A stretch of 64,000 nt of DNA. Source: UBA11612 sp964475755 (GTDB taxonomy: Bacteria > Pseudomonadota > Alphaproteobacteria > Rhodospirillales > Rhodospirillaceae). The first letter of the stretch is position 1. Each line of letters begins with the position of its first letter. A program made the translations under genes and the position numbers. Of the stretch, positions 36,298 through 45,595 are shown piece by piece. The notes beneath the pieces are model-generated. The model saw nothing but the letters and a program-made list of their open reading frames with translations. It was not told the DNA's origin and did no database searches. The stretch covers positions 124,001-188,000 of the forward strand of contig CAYYXR010000002.1 of assembly GCA_964475755.1 (NCBI GenBank), given 5' to 3'.

Positions 36298-36474
36298 CGG
36301 CGGCCTATACCAATAACAGCCTGTAACATCTCGCCTTTTTGGCGGGCCGATACGATGTGCGCGCGAGGTAACAGGTTTGCCATAAAAGATACATTGTCCC
36401 GACTTGCTGATGCCCAGACTTCCGGCGACAATCGATTTATGCCTGCATTTTCACATGCCCAGGGAGGGCCGGTT

Positions 36475-37914
36475 TTGAGAAATATTCGCCATTTCGTCGT
36501 AGCTGCAATTGCGATTGTCGTGACAACGGGAATTGCCATCGAAGGTGCCGCAAAAAGTCCGCCTGAAAGTTTTGCAGACTTAACAGAAGAGCTGAGCCCC
36601 GCTGTGGTCAACATTTCCACGACGTATTACCGCGGCGGAAGCAAGGGTCTTGACGAAGAATGGTTTCGCGATTTTTTTCAAAACAGACGCGCGCCGGAAG
36701 GCAATGAAGATCGCCCCCAGCGCCGCCGGAACACTTCACTCGGTTCAGGGTTCATAATTGATAAAGCCGGCTACGTCGTTACGAACAATCACGTCATTGA
36801 GGACGCTGACGAAGTATCAGTCAGGCTGGCGGACGATACCGTGCTCGAAGCAAAGGTCGTGGGTCGCGACGAAAAGGTTGATATTGCACTGCTGAAAGTC
36901 GAGGCAAGCGCAGATCTGCCGGTGCTGAAGTGGGGAGACTCCGATAAGTCGCGCGTGGGCGATTGGGTCGTTGCGATCGGCAACCCGTTCGGACTTTCGG
37001 GCACCGTCACGGCGGGCATTATTTCAGCGCGTGCTCGCGATATTCGTGTTGGAAGTTACGATGATTTCATTCAAACGGATGCCGCCATCAATCGTGGCAA
37101 TTCCGGCGGCCCGCTTTTCAATATGAGTGGAGAGGTTATTGGCGTAAACACGGCGATATTTTCGCCGTCGGGCGGCAGTGTTGGGGTCGGCTTCGCCGCG
37201 TCATCAAATCTCATTCAACCCATTATCGATGATCTTCGCCAATACGGTCGGACCCGCCGCGGATGGATCGGGGTGCAAATTCAAAGTGTCTCCGAGGAAA
37301 TAGCGCTCAGTCTGGGGCTGGACCGCGCGCGCGGCGCGCTCGTCTCGCAGGTTACCGAGAACGGACCTGCTCTGGTAGCGGGTCTGCAAGCCAGCGACAT
37401 CATTCTTTCCTTTAACGGCAAGCCGATCGACAAGATGCAGGAATTGCCACGCGTGGTCGCGGACACGGACATCGATGCCGTTGTCGATATGGAAGTCTGG
37501 CACGAAGGTGAACGCAAGATTCTTAAAATCACCGTTGGCGAACTTGATGAAAGTCCAACCAATGAGTTGGCTGGCCTCAATACGGAAGTTCCACCCAGGG
37601 AGCCGGAAAAGATTGAATTGGCGGACTTGGGAGTCACGGTTGTCGAGATTACGGATCGTTTTCGCGACCAATTTTCTCTGCCGTCCACGATGCGCGGTCT
37701 TGTCGTTGTTGAGATCGATGAGTTCAGCGACGCCGCTTTTAAGGGTGTCAGCAAAGGCGACGTCATTGACGAAATTCAGCAGATGAAAGTGCTCAATGTT
37801 GCGGACGCGCGCGTGGCCCTTCAAAAAGCCAAAGACACCGAAAAGAATATCGTGCTTTTGCGCATCACAAGTCAGGGCGCGATCCGGTATATCCCCGTAA
37901 AAATGACCAGCTAG
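36475..37914 (+). CDS. Do/DegP-family periplasmic serine endoprotease (HtrA) with two PDZ domains
   Basis: Periplasmic protease/chaperone for misfolded envelope proteins. The start is inferred as TTG 36475 with AGGGAGGG just upstream, giving 479 residues and an N-terminal signal/anchor (RHFVVAAIAIVVTTGIAI). An ATG at 36355 is open but extends beyond the signal. The catalytic triad in the 479-residue numbering is H106 (VVTNNHVIE), D136 (VDIALLKV) and S210 (NRGNSGGPL). PDZ1 starts near RRGWIGVQIQ and PDZ2 near RGLVVVEID. It follows hflKC at a 177-nt distance, a common quality-control neighbourhood. Confidence 0.92.
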   Translation: MRNIRHFVVAAIAIVVTTGIAIEGAAKSPPESFADLTEELSPAVVNISTTYYRGGSKGLDEEWFRDFFQNRRAPEGNEDRPQRRRNTSLGSGFIIDKAGYVVTNNHVIEDADEVSVRLADDTVLEAKVVGRDEKVDIALLKVEASADLPVLKWGDSDKSRVGDWVVAIGNPFGLSGTVTAGIISARARDIRVGSYDDFIQTDAAINRGNSGGPLFNMSGEVIGVNTAIFSPSGGSVGVGFAASSNLIQPIIDDLRQYGRTRRGWIGVQIQSVSEEIALSLGLDRARGALVSQVTENGPALVAGLQASDIILSFNGKPIDKMQELPRVVADTDIDAVVDMEVWHEGERKILKITVGELDESPTNELAGLNTEVPPREPEKIELADLGVTVVEITDRFRDQFSLPSTMRGLVVVEIDEFSDAAFKGVSKGDVIDEIQQMKVLNVADARVALQKAKDTEKNIVLLRITSQGAIRYIPVKMTS

Positions 37915-37940
37915 ACCCTGGTATAGGTGTGGCTTAGTTC

Positions 37941-38387
37941 GTGCGTGTTGACTTTTATCATCTTGAGCGATCGCCTGTAGAGCGCGTGTTGCCGCAACTG
38001 CTGGAGCGCGTTCTTCAGGCGGGCCACCGCGCGGTGGTGATGACTGCGTCGTCTGACAAGGTGGAAGCTCTTACCAGTCTGTTGTGGACCTACAATCCGA
38101 ATTCCTGGTTGCCTCACGGCTCGGAGAAAGACGGTGCACCGGCGGAACAGCCGGTTTGGCTCACGGTGCGTGACGAGAACCCCAATGGCGCACGCATGCT
38201 TGTGCTGACCGACGGCATGCAGTCGGAAAATATGTCTGATTATGAGCGCTGCCTTGATCTTTTTGACGGCACGGACAATGAGGCAAAGGCCGCCGCCCGG
38301 GAACGATGGAAGTCAGCCAAGGCGGCGGGCCACGAACTCCACTACTGGCAGCAAACAGCATCCGGCTGGCAAGAAAAAGAAGCTTAG
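37941..38387 (+). CDS. holC: DNA polymerase III subunit chi
   Basis: Chi links the clamp loader to single-stranded DNA-binding protein. The 148-residue protein matches the family: an N-terminal MRVDFYHLERSPVERVLPQL, then RAVVMTASSDKVEALTSLLW, SWLPHG and DLFDGTD. The start is GTG 37941. In many alphaproteobacteria holC follows pepA, but here the upstream gene is the Do protease, so pepA has moved or is elsewhere. It is followed by ndk after 95 nt. Confidence 0.9.
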   Translation: MRVDFYHLERSPVERVLPQLLERVLQAGHRAVVMTASSDKVEALTSLLWTYNPNSWLPHGSEKDGAPAEQPVWLTVRDENPNGARMLVLTDGMQSENMSDYERCLDLFDGTDNEAKAAARERWKSAKAAGHELHYWQQTASGWQEKEA

Positions 38388-38482
38388 GCCCGTTGCTGTT
38401 GCGCCCCCCGCGGGAGTTGTCTATAAGGCCGCGCAATCATCTTGTTTATTCCGCAATTTCATAAGGACTGCCGCAGGTTCCC

Positions 38483-38905
38483 ATGGCCAAAGAACGCACA
38501 TTCTCGATCATCAAACCCGACGCCACACGCCGCAATCTCACCGGCAAGATCAATGCGATGTTGGAAGAGGGTGGTCTCCGCATTGTCGCGCAAAAGCGCG
38601 TTCTGTTGACACGGGCGCAGGCTGAAGGTTTCTACGCCGTCCACAAGGAGCGGCCGTTCTTCAATGACCTTTGTACCTTCATGACGTCCGGCCCGGTTGT
38701 GGTTCAGGTGCTCGAGGGCGAAAACGCAGTGGCACGCAACCGTGAAATCATGGGTGCGACCGATCCGTCCAAGGCAGACGAGGGAACGATCCGCAAAACG
38801 TTTGCGGAATCGATTGAAGCCAATTCCGCGCATGGCTCCGACTCTCAGGAAAACGCAGCGATCGAAATCGCCTACTTCTTTGCCGAAACCGACATCGTCG
38901 GATAG
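38483..38905 (+). CDS. ndk: nucleoside diphosphate kinase
   Basis: Transfers the gamma-phosphate of ATP to nucleoside diphosphates through a phosphohistidine, balancing NTP and dNTP pools. The 140-residue protein starts AKERTFSIIKPDA. In most NDKs the active-site block reads N-x-x-H-G-S-D; here EANSAHGSDSQENA (about 114-127) holds the catalytic His. Length and start are standard. It lies upstream of the purine gene purN. Confidence 0.97.
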   Translation: MAKERTFSIIKPDATRRNLTGKINAMLEEGGLRIVAQKRVLLTRAQAEGFYAVHKERPFFNDLCTFMTSGPVVVQVLEGENAVARNREIMGATDPSKADEGTIRKTFAESIEANSAHGSDSQENAAIEIAYFFAETDIVG

Positions 38906-38926
38906 GGAGGAAAGACGGGAACGTTC

Positions 38927-39568
38927 ATGACGAAGGTGCCGCCCCGTCCGAACGTCGCTTTTCTCGCTTCTCATAACGGGACAAACATGCGCGCCATAGT
39001 CGCGGCGATCCGCAGCGGCGCGCTGAATGCCAATCCGGTTGTTCTGATCAGTAACAATGCCGGCAGTGGCGCGATGACCTGGGCGCGGGAGAATAAAATT
39101 CCCGCGTACCATATCAGCGCGACCTCTGAGGGCGGCGAGGCCGCCGCAGATGCCGCCATTTCGGCGGCGCTACGCCTTTATGAGGCGGATTTGGTGGTCC
39201 TCGCGGGCTATATGCGCAAGCTGGGCCCTGAAACCCTGTCTGCGTTTCAGAACCGCATTCTAAACGTACACCCTGCCTTGCTGCCGAAGCATGGCGGTAT
39301 GGGCATGTACGGGCGACACGTGCACGAAGCCGTGCTGTCGGCCGGAGAATTGGAATCAGGTGCGACCATCCATCTCGTGGACGGCGAGTACGATCAGGGA
39401 CCGGTTGTTATGCAGGAAGCGGTCGAGGTTAAATCCGACGATACGGTTGAAACCCTGACCGCACGGGTGCAGGCCAAGGAACAGGAGATGTTTCCTGAGG
39501 TTTTGCGCCGTATCGTGGACGGCGAGATCGATCTGGATCAAATCGCGAAGGAGAGCGGCGGTGGTTAG
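38927..39568 (+). CDS. purN: phosphoribosylglycinamide formyltransferase PurN
   Basis: PurN formylates GAR with 10-formyl-tetrahydrofolate in purine synthesis. The 213-residue protein has the substrate loop SHNGTNMRAI, the catalytic His in NVHPALLPKHGGMGMYG, and the catalytic Asp in DGEYDQGPVV. It converges with purM, the next pathway enzyme, and the two stops overlap by 4 nt. In many alphaproteobacteria purM and purN are co-directional, so this tail-to-tail arrangement is a small rearrangement. Confidence 0.95.
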   Translation: MTKVPPRPNVAFLASHNGTNMRAIVAAIRSGALNANPVVLISNNAGSGAMTWARENKIPAYHISATSEGGEAAADAAISAALRLYEADLVVLAGYMRKLGPETLSAFQNRILNVHPALLPKHGGMGMYGRHVHEAVLSAGELESGATIHLVDGEYDQGPVVMQEAVEVKSDDTVETLTARVQAKEQEMFPEVLRRIVDGEIDLDQIAKESGGG

Positions 39569-40629
39569 CGTGCTTGCCAGCTGCCTATATTTTGCATTTT
39601 GACTTGCGGTCCACCGCTATGCTCTGTGATGCGCCCGATCCTTGAGACAGTTTCTCCGTGATCTCCAAAGACCTTTTCCGCCGCATCGGCTTGATCAGGT
39701 GAAACAACCACAGCCATGCCAATGCCGCAGTTGAATGTGCGGGCCATTTCCGCACCTTCAATGCCAGCAGCCTTGGCCAGCCATGCCATCATCGGCGGAA
39801 GCGGAACCTGCGCAGCATCGATTTCAACAGCCAAATTATCCGGCAATACGCGTGGGATATTATCGATGAAGCCTCCGCCGGTAATGTGTGCCAATGCCTT
39901 GACGTGTCCGGCGCGGATCGCCGCCAAACAGCTTTTCACGTAGATGCGTGTCGGAGTGAGCAGGGCCTCGCCCAGTGTTTGGTTCTCTGCGAAAGGGGCG
40001 TTTGCGCCGTAACCCAGGCCGCTCATATCCACAACGCGGCGCACCAGGGAATATCCGTTAGAATGAAAGCCGGATGAAGCCAGTCCGAGGATGATATCGC
40101 CGGGCGCCACACCTTCGCCCTTTAGCGCCTGATCCCGTTCCACCGCGCCCACAGCAAAGCCCGCCAGATCGTAGTGACCCGGTGCATACATTCCGGGCAT
40201 TTCTGCGGTTTCTCCACCAATCAAAGCGCAACCGGCCTGTTTGCAGCCTGCGGCGATGCCGGCCACAACTTTCGCTGCGGCATCTAACTCAAGTTTGCCG
40301 GTCGCAAAATAATCGAGGAAAAAGAGCGGTTCGGCCCCCTGAACGACCAAGTCGTTCACCGACATCGCGACAAGATCGATGCCAATGCCATGATGTTGCC
40401 CTGCTGCTTGGGCTATCATTAGCTTCGTGCCGACGCCGTCGGTGCAGGCAACCAGCACGGGATCCTTAAATCCCGCGGCTTTTAGGTCGAAGAAAGCGCC
40501 GAATCCGCCAAGGGCGGCATCGGCCCCGCTGCGGACGGTTCCCTTGGCCAGTGGCTTGATGGCGTCTACAAGCGCATTGCCTGCGTCAATATCGACCCCG
40601 GCGTCTTTGTAGGTTAAACCGTTGGACAT
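39565..40629 (-). CDS. purM: phosphoribosylformylglycinamidine cyclo-ligase PurM
   Basis: PurM closes the imidazole ring of FGAM with ATP to form AIR. The product of about 354 residues from ATG 40629 starts MSNGLTYKDAGVDIDAG, the canonical N-terminus. It contains ACTDGVGTKLMIA, the GGETAEMPGMY motif and HITGGGFIDNIPR. A longer open frame to 41040 is spurious and overlaps the DUF2066 gene. It is transcribed divergently from the DUF2066-hda pair. Confidence 0.96.
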   Translation of the reverse strand: MSNGLTYKDAGVDIDAGNALVDAIKPLAKGTVRSGADAALGGFGAFFDLKAAGFKDPVLVACTDGVGTKLMIAQAAGQHHGIGIDLVAMSVNDLVVQGAEPLFFLDYFATGKLELDAAAKVVAGIAAGCKQAGCALIGGETAEMPGMYAPGHYDLAGFAVGAVERDQALKGEGVAPGDIILGLASSGFHSNGYSLVRRVVDMSGLGYGANAPFAENQTLGEALLTPTRIYVKSCLAAIRAGHVKALAHITGGGFIDNIPRVLPDNLAVEIDAAQVPLPPMMAWLAKAAGIEGAEMARTFNCGIGMAVVVSPDQADAAEKVFGDHGETVSRIGRITEHSGGPQVKMQNIGSWQAR

Positions 40630-40708
40630 AGGTGCAATAATTCCGGCGACTTCAGGGAGTGGGCGCGCCCCGCCCGAAAAACACGGACAACTGGTTAAGG
40701 TGATAACC

Positions 40709-41980
40709 GTGACGATGCAGAACATACTCAATCGCTCGCGCTTTGCAATATTCGGTGCAGGCGTTGCGGCATGTGCCTTCATCCTGAGCGTTTTTTGGGA
40801 TGCCGCCCCTTCATTTGCCCAAAATGCGGATCGTCGAGACATCTTTACGTTGCGAAGTGTGCCGGTGGACGTCACTGCCGACACCGTGACGCAGGCCCGC
40901 GAGCAAGGCCTTCTGGAAGGCCGGATATTGGCGTTTCGAAAGTTGGTGGAGCGGTTGGTGGCACCCGAAGATGTGGAACTGGTCCCCGAACCAAGCGCTT
41001 CGGAAATCGTCTCCATGGTGCGGGACTTTTCCATTTTCAATGAGCGGAGTTCCGCGGTTCGTTATATCGCCAACATGACGGTACGCTTTCAGCCGGGCCC
41101 CATACGCAATATTTTGAGGACCTCCGACGTACCGTTCACCGAAACCGTCAGCAAACCGCTTATTGTGGTTCCGCTTTATCGAGAGGAAGCGGGAAGCCGT
41201 TTTCAGTTGTGGGACGATCCGAATCCTTGGCGGGCGGCTTGGGACGAGCCCGCGCAATCCAATAGTCTGGTGCCTTACGTATTGCCGCTAGGTGACCTTG
41301 AAGATTTATCGGCTCTTTCGGTTGAAGACGCCATTTCCGGTGATGCCGCTGCATTGGACGCCTTAGCCTTGCGCTATCAGACAGGCGGCTCGCTGGTGGC
41401 GCGCGCCGAACTGGCCCGAAATGCCGCGGTGTCGGAACAGGATGGAACGCCGATCGTTGACGAAAATGGCGAGCCAATGGATTCAATCAATGTGCTGATG
41501 ACGCTGAGTATCCGTCATCAGAATTTGCCTCAAGAGCAGATCGTTCTTAACCATGTTGGTGAGCCCGGCGCGGATTTGGAAGATGTGATGGTTGCTGCGG
41601 CGGATGCGGCGGCATCGGCCGTTCAGAACTCCTGGAAGATGCTTAATCAGGTGTCGTTTGACACGCTGACCAGCTTGACAGTGCTGGTGCCGGTAACGGG
41701 GATTGAAGAATGGGTCGATCTCAAAGGCCGGCTTGAATCGGTCCCTCTTATTGAGCGCGTCGATTTACAGGCGATGACCCGCGACCGCGTACAGATTTCC
41801 GTGACCTATGCGGGAGGTGAGAGTCAGTTCAATTTGGCGCTGTCGCAGAATGATCTATCGATGTTCAATCAAAACGGCGTGTGGGTTATTGAGGCGATCA
41901 ACGACGACGTCGGCGCAATGGTGCCGATAGCCCCTCAGGATGTCCCGACGCCAAGCGCCCCGCCGTCCGGCGTAAATTAG
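40709..41980 (+). CDS. DUF2066 domain-containing exported protein
   Basis: Uncharacterised exported protein, about 423 residues from GTG 40709 (an AAGG sequence stands close upstream; ATG 40715 is the alternative). A signal peptide ends near PSFAQNADR. The body carries the DUF2066-like opening (VPVDVTADTVTQAREQGLLE) with repeated hydrophobic blocks (PLIVVPLYRE, LTVLVPVTGIEEWVDLK) and an alpha/beta C-terminal part. It ends 7 nt before hda. Its tie to hda and purM is a conserved neighbourhood in this class as far as I recall, but its function is unknown. Confidence 0.8.
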   Translation: MTMQNILNRSRFAIFGAGVAACAFILSVFWDAAPSFAQNADRRDIFTLRSVPVDVTADTVTQAREQGLLEGRILAFRKLVERLVAPEDVELVPEPSASEIVSMVRDFSIFNERSSAVRYIANMTVRFQPGPIRNILRTSDVPFTETVSKPLIVVPLYREEAGSRFQLWDDPNPWRAAWDEPAQSNSLVPYVLPLGDLEDLSALSVEDAISGDAAALDALALRYQTGGSLVARAELARNAAVSEQDGTPIVDENGEPMDSINVLMTLSIRHQNLPQEQIVLNHVGEPGADLEDVMVAAADAAASAVQNSWKMLNQVSFDTLTSLTVLVPVTGIEEWVDLKGRLESVPLIERVDLQAMTRDRVQISVTYAGGESQFNLALSQNDLSMFNQNGVWVIEAINDDVGAMVPIAPQDVPTPSAPPSGVN

Positions 41981-41987
41981 CTCCCAT

Positions 41988-42662
41988 ATGACGACGAATC
42001 GCCAACTGGCCTTTGATCTCGGGCATCGGCCGGCGTTTGGGCGCGATGACTTCTTGGTTGCGCCTGGAAACCAGGAAGCAGTGGCGCAAATCGACACCTG
42101 GCCGAATTGGCCGACCCATGCGCTGGCTATTTTCGGGCCGGCAGGGTGCGGTAAATCGCATCTCGCGCACGTATTCGCGCTGCGTAGCAACGCGAAGGTC
42201 ATCGTCCCTTCCGATGTAACCACCAGCGCCGTGGAGAATCTGATAAGCACGCAGTCTCCATTGATTATCGAAGACGGAGATGCTGTTTCCGACGAACGCG
42301 CGCTGCTGCATGTGTTCAACGCGGTCAAAGAGCGAGGCGAGCATATTTTATTTACCAGCCGAGAGCCGCCGTCCAGGTGGGCTGTTAAACTGCCTGACTT
42401 GAAATCACGGCTATCGAGCGTACAAGCGGTGCGTATTGAAATGCCCGACGATGCCATGATCGAAGCGGTTATCGTCAAACTGTTTGCGGACCGGCAAATT
42501 GAAATTAGCCCCGACGTGGTGAAATACATGGTGCGCAACATGGATCGCACGTTCGCCGCGGCGCGGCGTATTGTGGATTTGGCGGACAGAGAATCATTGA
42601 CTGGTAAAAGGCCGGTGACGATTCCGCTGGTCAAAAATATTCTGAAAGCGTCTTCGGAATAA
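41988..42662 (+). CDS. hda: DnaA regulatory inactivator Hda/HdaA
   Basis: DnaA-like AAA+ protein that, with the sliding clamp, stimulates ATP hydrolysis by DnaA to stop re-initiation. The 224-residue protein has a clamp-binding QLAFDL motif at residues 6-11. The Walker A is FGPAGCGKSHLA, the Walker B PLIIEDGDAV, sensor I FTSREPPS, and the lid region contains MDRTFAAARRIVDLAD. It lacks the DnaA DNA-binding domain, which separates it from DnaA. It converges with the sixA-like gene. Confidence 0.93.
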   Translation: MTTNRQLAFDLGHRPAFGRDDFLVAPGNQEAVAQIDTWPNWPTHALAIFGPAGCGKSHLAHVFALRSNAKVIVPSDVTTSAVENLISTQSPLIIEDGDAVSDERALLHVFNAVKERGEHILFTSREPPSRWAVKLPDLKSRLSSVQAVRIEMPDDAMIEAVIVKLFADRQIEISPDVVKYMVRNMDRTFAAARRIVDLADRESLTGKRPVTIPLVKNILKASSE

Positions 42663-42668
42663 TTTGAA

Positions 42669-43189
42669 CTAATCCAGATCGCGCGGCCGTATGAAAGCCT
42701 TCAGCTTGCCGCCGCTTTGCAGCGCGCTCTTCCAGGTTTTTCCATTGAATTGCAATGTGCATAGAGCGCCGGTGGGATACTTTTTGGTCATGGCGTCCAA
42801 GTCTTGGGCGTTTTTTTGTCTGCCTCTCGCATTAGGCGCAACGCCGCTATGTGAAGGCCGGGATTGTGACCTATGACCATGACCGAGTTAGCCGCATCGG
42901 GAAGGCCCGCGATAAATTCCATGAGATCGGCGGCATCCATAAGATAGAATTTCTCTTGGTAGGATACTTTCGAATTGCGCAGCGGTTTTTTTATCAGTTC
43001 AAACGTTTCTCTGGTTCTTTGCGCTGTCGAACAAAATACGCGGTCGACGTGGACCGAATTGGCAGTGAGATATTCAGACATGGCTTTGCAGGCCTGAATG
43101 CCACGTTTGGCCAGTGGGCGCTCGAAATCCGATTCGTACAATTCCCGGTCCGCCGCCTTGGCGTGACGCAAAAGATACAATATTGTCAA
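42669..43189 (-). CDS. SixA-like histidine phosphatase, frame interrupted at an A7 run
   Basis: Histidine phosphatase superfamily (RHG type), related to SixA, which dephosphorylates phosphohistidine. The first 133 residues read from 43189 with LLRHAKA (catalytic His 9) and VIGHNPGLHIAALRL. They stop at 42788 after DKKTPKTWTP. The expected SixA C-terminus (KKYPTGALCTLQFNGKTW...FIRPRDLD) continues in another frame to 42669. Both parts join if the A7 run at 42811-42817 is read as A8, or if the ribosome slips -1 there. Full length would be about 173 residues, the family norm. It diverges from ppk. Sequencing error, slippage and real disruption are all possible. Confidence 0.78.
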
Positions 43190-43353
43190 TGCGGTACGTC
43201 CCTCTCTCGCTACCTGCCATTCGACATGTACGGCCCATACTGCTACTGTTTAGACGGCGGATTTAATTGCATTTCAATGAATTTAAGCCCAACTGGATTG
43301 TCAGAGGCAACCGGTGCGGCCAGTAATCTGGCGCCAAATCATGGAGAGACGTA

Positions 43354-45540
43354 GTGAACCCAGGCGACGCCCTGCCTCAGCGCGCGCAAAAAGCGGCCAA
43401 TGATTCCACGGGCGATGTAAGTTCTTTTCCGCCCGCTGAGCGGTTTATTAACCGCGAGCTTTCGTGGCTGGCGTTCAATACCCGTGTGATTGAGGGGGCA
43501 CGCAATCCGCGCCATCCGTTGTTAGAGCGCGTTCGCTTTCTCTCCATTTCGGCATCCAACTTGGACGAATTCTATATGGTGCGCGTGGCTGGCCTTAAGG
43601 GGCAAGTCAATGCCGGTATCGATTTGCCATCTGCAGACGGTTTGTCGCCAAAGGAGCAGTTGGACAAAATCAACGAAGCGGTCCGCAAGCTTTTTCATCA
43701 GCAGGATTTGGTTTGGGACGAACTGCAAAAAGAGTTGGCCAAGGAAAACATCTTTGTCGTTTCACCCGGCGAAATCTCCGACGAGGAAGAGAAAGATCTC
43801 AAAACACATTTCTTGAACAATATCTTCCCGATGTTGACGCCATTGGCTGTCGATCCCGCGCATCCGTTCCCCTTCATTCCGAACCTTGGACACGCTTTGG
43901 TCCTTCAACTGGTGCGCATCTCTGACGGCCAATCTATGCGGGCGCTAATTCCTATTCCGGCGCAGGCGCGGCGGTTCATTCGTCTTTCCGGCGATGGCAT
44001 TCGCTTTGTACTGGTCGAAGACGCGATCCTGATGTTTTCCGACACACTTTTTCCGGGCTATCGGGTCCGTCAAAAAGGTCACTTCCGCGTCATCCGCGAT
44101 TCCGAAATGGAAGTGGACGAGGAAGCCGAGGACTTGGTGCGCAGTTTCGAAAGTGCCCTAAAACGCAGACGGCGTGGAACATGTATTCGCCTCGCCTTGG
44201 CAGGCGATATGCCGGCCGATCAGGTCGAGCTTATATGCAACGAGTTGGAAGTCTCGACCGAGGACGCCTATCAGATTGAAGGCATGATCGGTCAGACGGA
44301 TCTCAAGCAGCTCATATTGGATGAGCGACGCGATCTGCAGTTTCCGCCGTACAACGCGCGTTTTCCTGAGCGCATTCGTGACTTTGGAGGCGATTGCTTT
44401 GCCGCCATCCGGCAAAAGGACATTGTCGTTCACCACCCCTTCGAATCGTTCGATGTGGTCGTGCAGTTTCTGAAGCAGGCGGCACGCGACCCGAACGTTG
44501 TTTCGATCAAGCAGACCCTATACCGAACCAGCGACAACAGCCCGATCGTAAAAGCGTTGGTGGAAGCGGCGGAGGCGGGGAAATCCGTCACGGCGATGGT
44601 CGAGCTGAAGGCGCGCTTCGACGAGGAGGCGAATATTCGCTGGGCGCGGGACTTGGAGCGGGCAGGGGCGAACGTTGTGTTCGGCTTCGTGGATCTTAAG
44701 ACTCACGCCAAAATTTCTCTTGTGGTGCGGCGCGAGCACGCTGAGATGCGATCTTACGTACACTTCGGCACCGGGAACTACCATCCTGTGACAGCAAAGA
44801 TCTACACGGACTTGTCGTTCTTCACCTGCGATCCGGTGTTGTGCCATGACGCGGCGCGTATGTTCAATTTCATGACGGGTTATGCGCAGCCGGATGCGCT
44901 CGAAAAATTGTCGATTGCACCACTGGGGCTCAAAGAAAAACTGTTGAGTTTGATCGGTGCGGAAATCGATTTCGTCAAGAACGGCAAACCGGGCACGATC
45001 TGGGCGAAAATGAATTCGATTGTCGATCCGGACATCATCGATGCGCTCTACCGCGCGTCTCAAGCCGGGGTCACCATCAGTCTCGTTGTGCGCGGAATCT
45101 GTGGATTGAGACCCGGTGTAAAGGGATTGTCGGAGAATATCCGCGTTAAAAGTATTGTCGGCCGATTCCTGGAACACTCGCGAATTGTCTGCTTTGGCAA
45201 CGGCGATCCAATGCCCTCTGACAATGCGAAGGTCTATATTTCATCCGCCGACTGGATGCCGCGGAATCTGGTCGCACGAGTCGAAACGCTGGTGCCTGTG
45301 GAAAACCCAACAGTGCATCAGCAGATTCTTGACCAGATCATGGTCGCGAATTTTAAAGATAACCTGCAAAGCTGGACCTTGCAGTCGAACGGCGAATATA
45401 TCCGTGAAACCGCGAGTGACTCGCCTTTCTCAGCGCACGAGTACTTTATGACCAACCCCAGTCTATCCGGGCGGGGAAGCGCGCTCGAGCGCGCTAAAAA
45501 GCCAATCGCCAAGCTGGTTTCCACTCGCCGCCAAAGCTGA
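43354..45540 (+). CDS. ppk: polyphosphate kinase 1
   Basis: PPK1 makes inorganic polyphosphate from ATP and runs in reverse. The 728-residue protein starts at GTG 43354 with GGAGA 7 nt upstream. It has the N-terminal FINRELSWLAFN and LSISASNLDEFYMVRVAG. The autophosphorylated histidine is H451 (LKTHAKISL) and the second conserved histidine is H608 (FLEHSRIV). HFGTGNYHPVTAKIYTD is intact. Ppx follows 55 nt downstream, so synthesis and degradation of polyphosphate are probably co-transcribed. Confidence 0.97.
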   Translation: MNPGDALPQRAQKAANDSTGDVSSFPPAERFINRELSWLAFNTRVIEGARNPRHPLLERVRFLSISASNLDEFYMVRVAGLKGQVNAGIDLPSADGLSPKEQLDKINEAVRKLFHQQDLVWDELQKELAKENIFVVSPGEISDEEEKDLKTHFLNNIFPMLTPLAVDPAHPFPFIPNLGHALVLQLVRISDGQSMRALIPIPAQARRFIRLSGDGIRFVLVEDAILMFSDTLFPGYRVRQKGHFRVIRDSEMEVDEEAEDLVRSFESALKRRRRGTCIRLALAGDMPADQVELICNELEVSTEDAYQIEGMIGQTDLKQLILDERRDLQFPPYNARFPERIRDFGGDCFAAIRQKDIVVHHPFESFDVVVQFLKQAARDPNVVSIKQTLYRTSDNSPIVKALVEAAEAGKSVTAMVELKARFDEEANIRWARDLERAGANVVFGFVDLKTHAKISLVVRREHAEMRSYVHFGTGNYHPVTAKIYTDLSFFTCDPVLCHDAARMFNFMTGYAQPDALEKLSIAPLGLKEKLLSLIGAEIDFVKNGKPGTIWAKMNSIVDPDIIDALYRASQAGVTISLVVRGICGLRPGVKGLSENIRVKSIVGRFLEHSRIVCFGNGDPMPSDNAKVYISSADWMPRNLVARVETLVPVENPTVHQQILDQIMVANFKDNLQSWTLQSNGEYIRETASDSPFSAHEYFMTNPSLSGRGSALERAKKPIAKLVSTRRQS

Positions 45541-45595
45541 TATCAAGCGCTGCAAGTGCCGATGCGGCTTTGCGCGTACAGGATAATCGAGCCTT

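Noticed and set aside
40630..41040. Upstream extension of purM
   Set aside because: PurM similarity begins at 40629. The extension is antisense to the DUF2066 gene.
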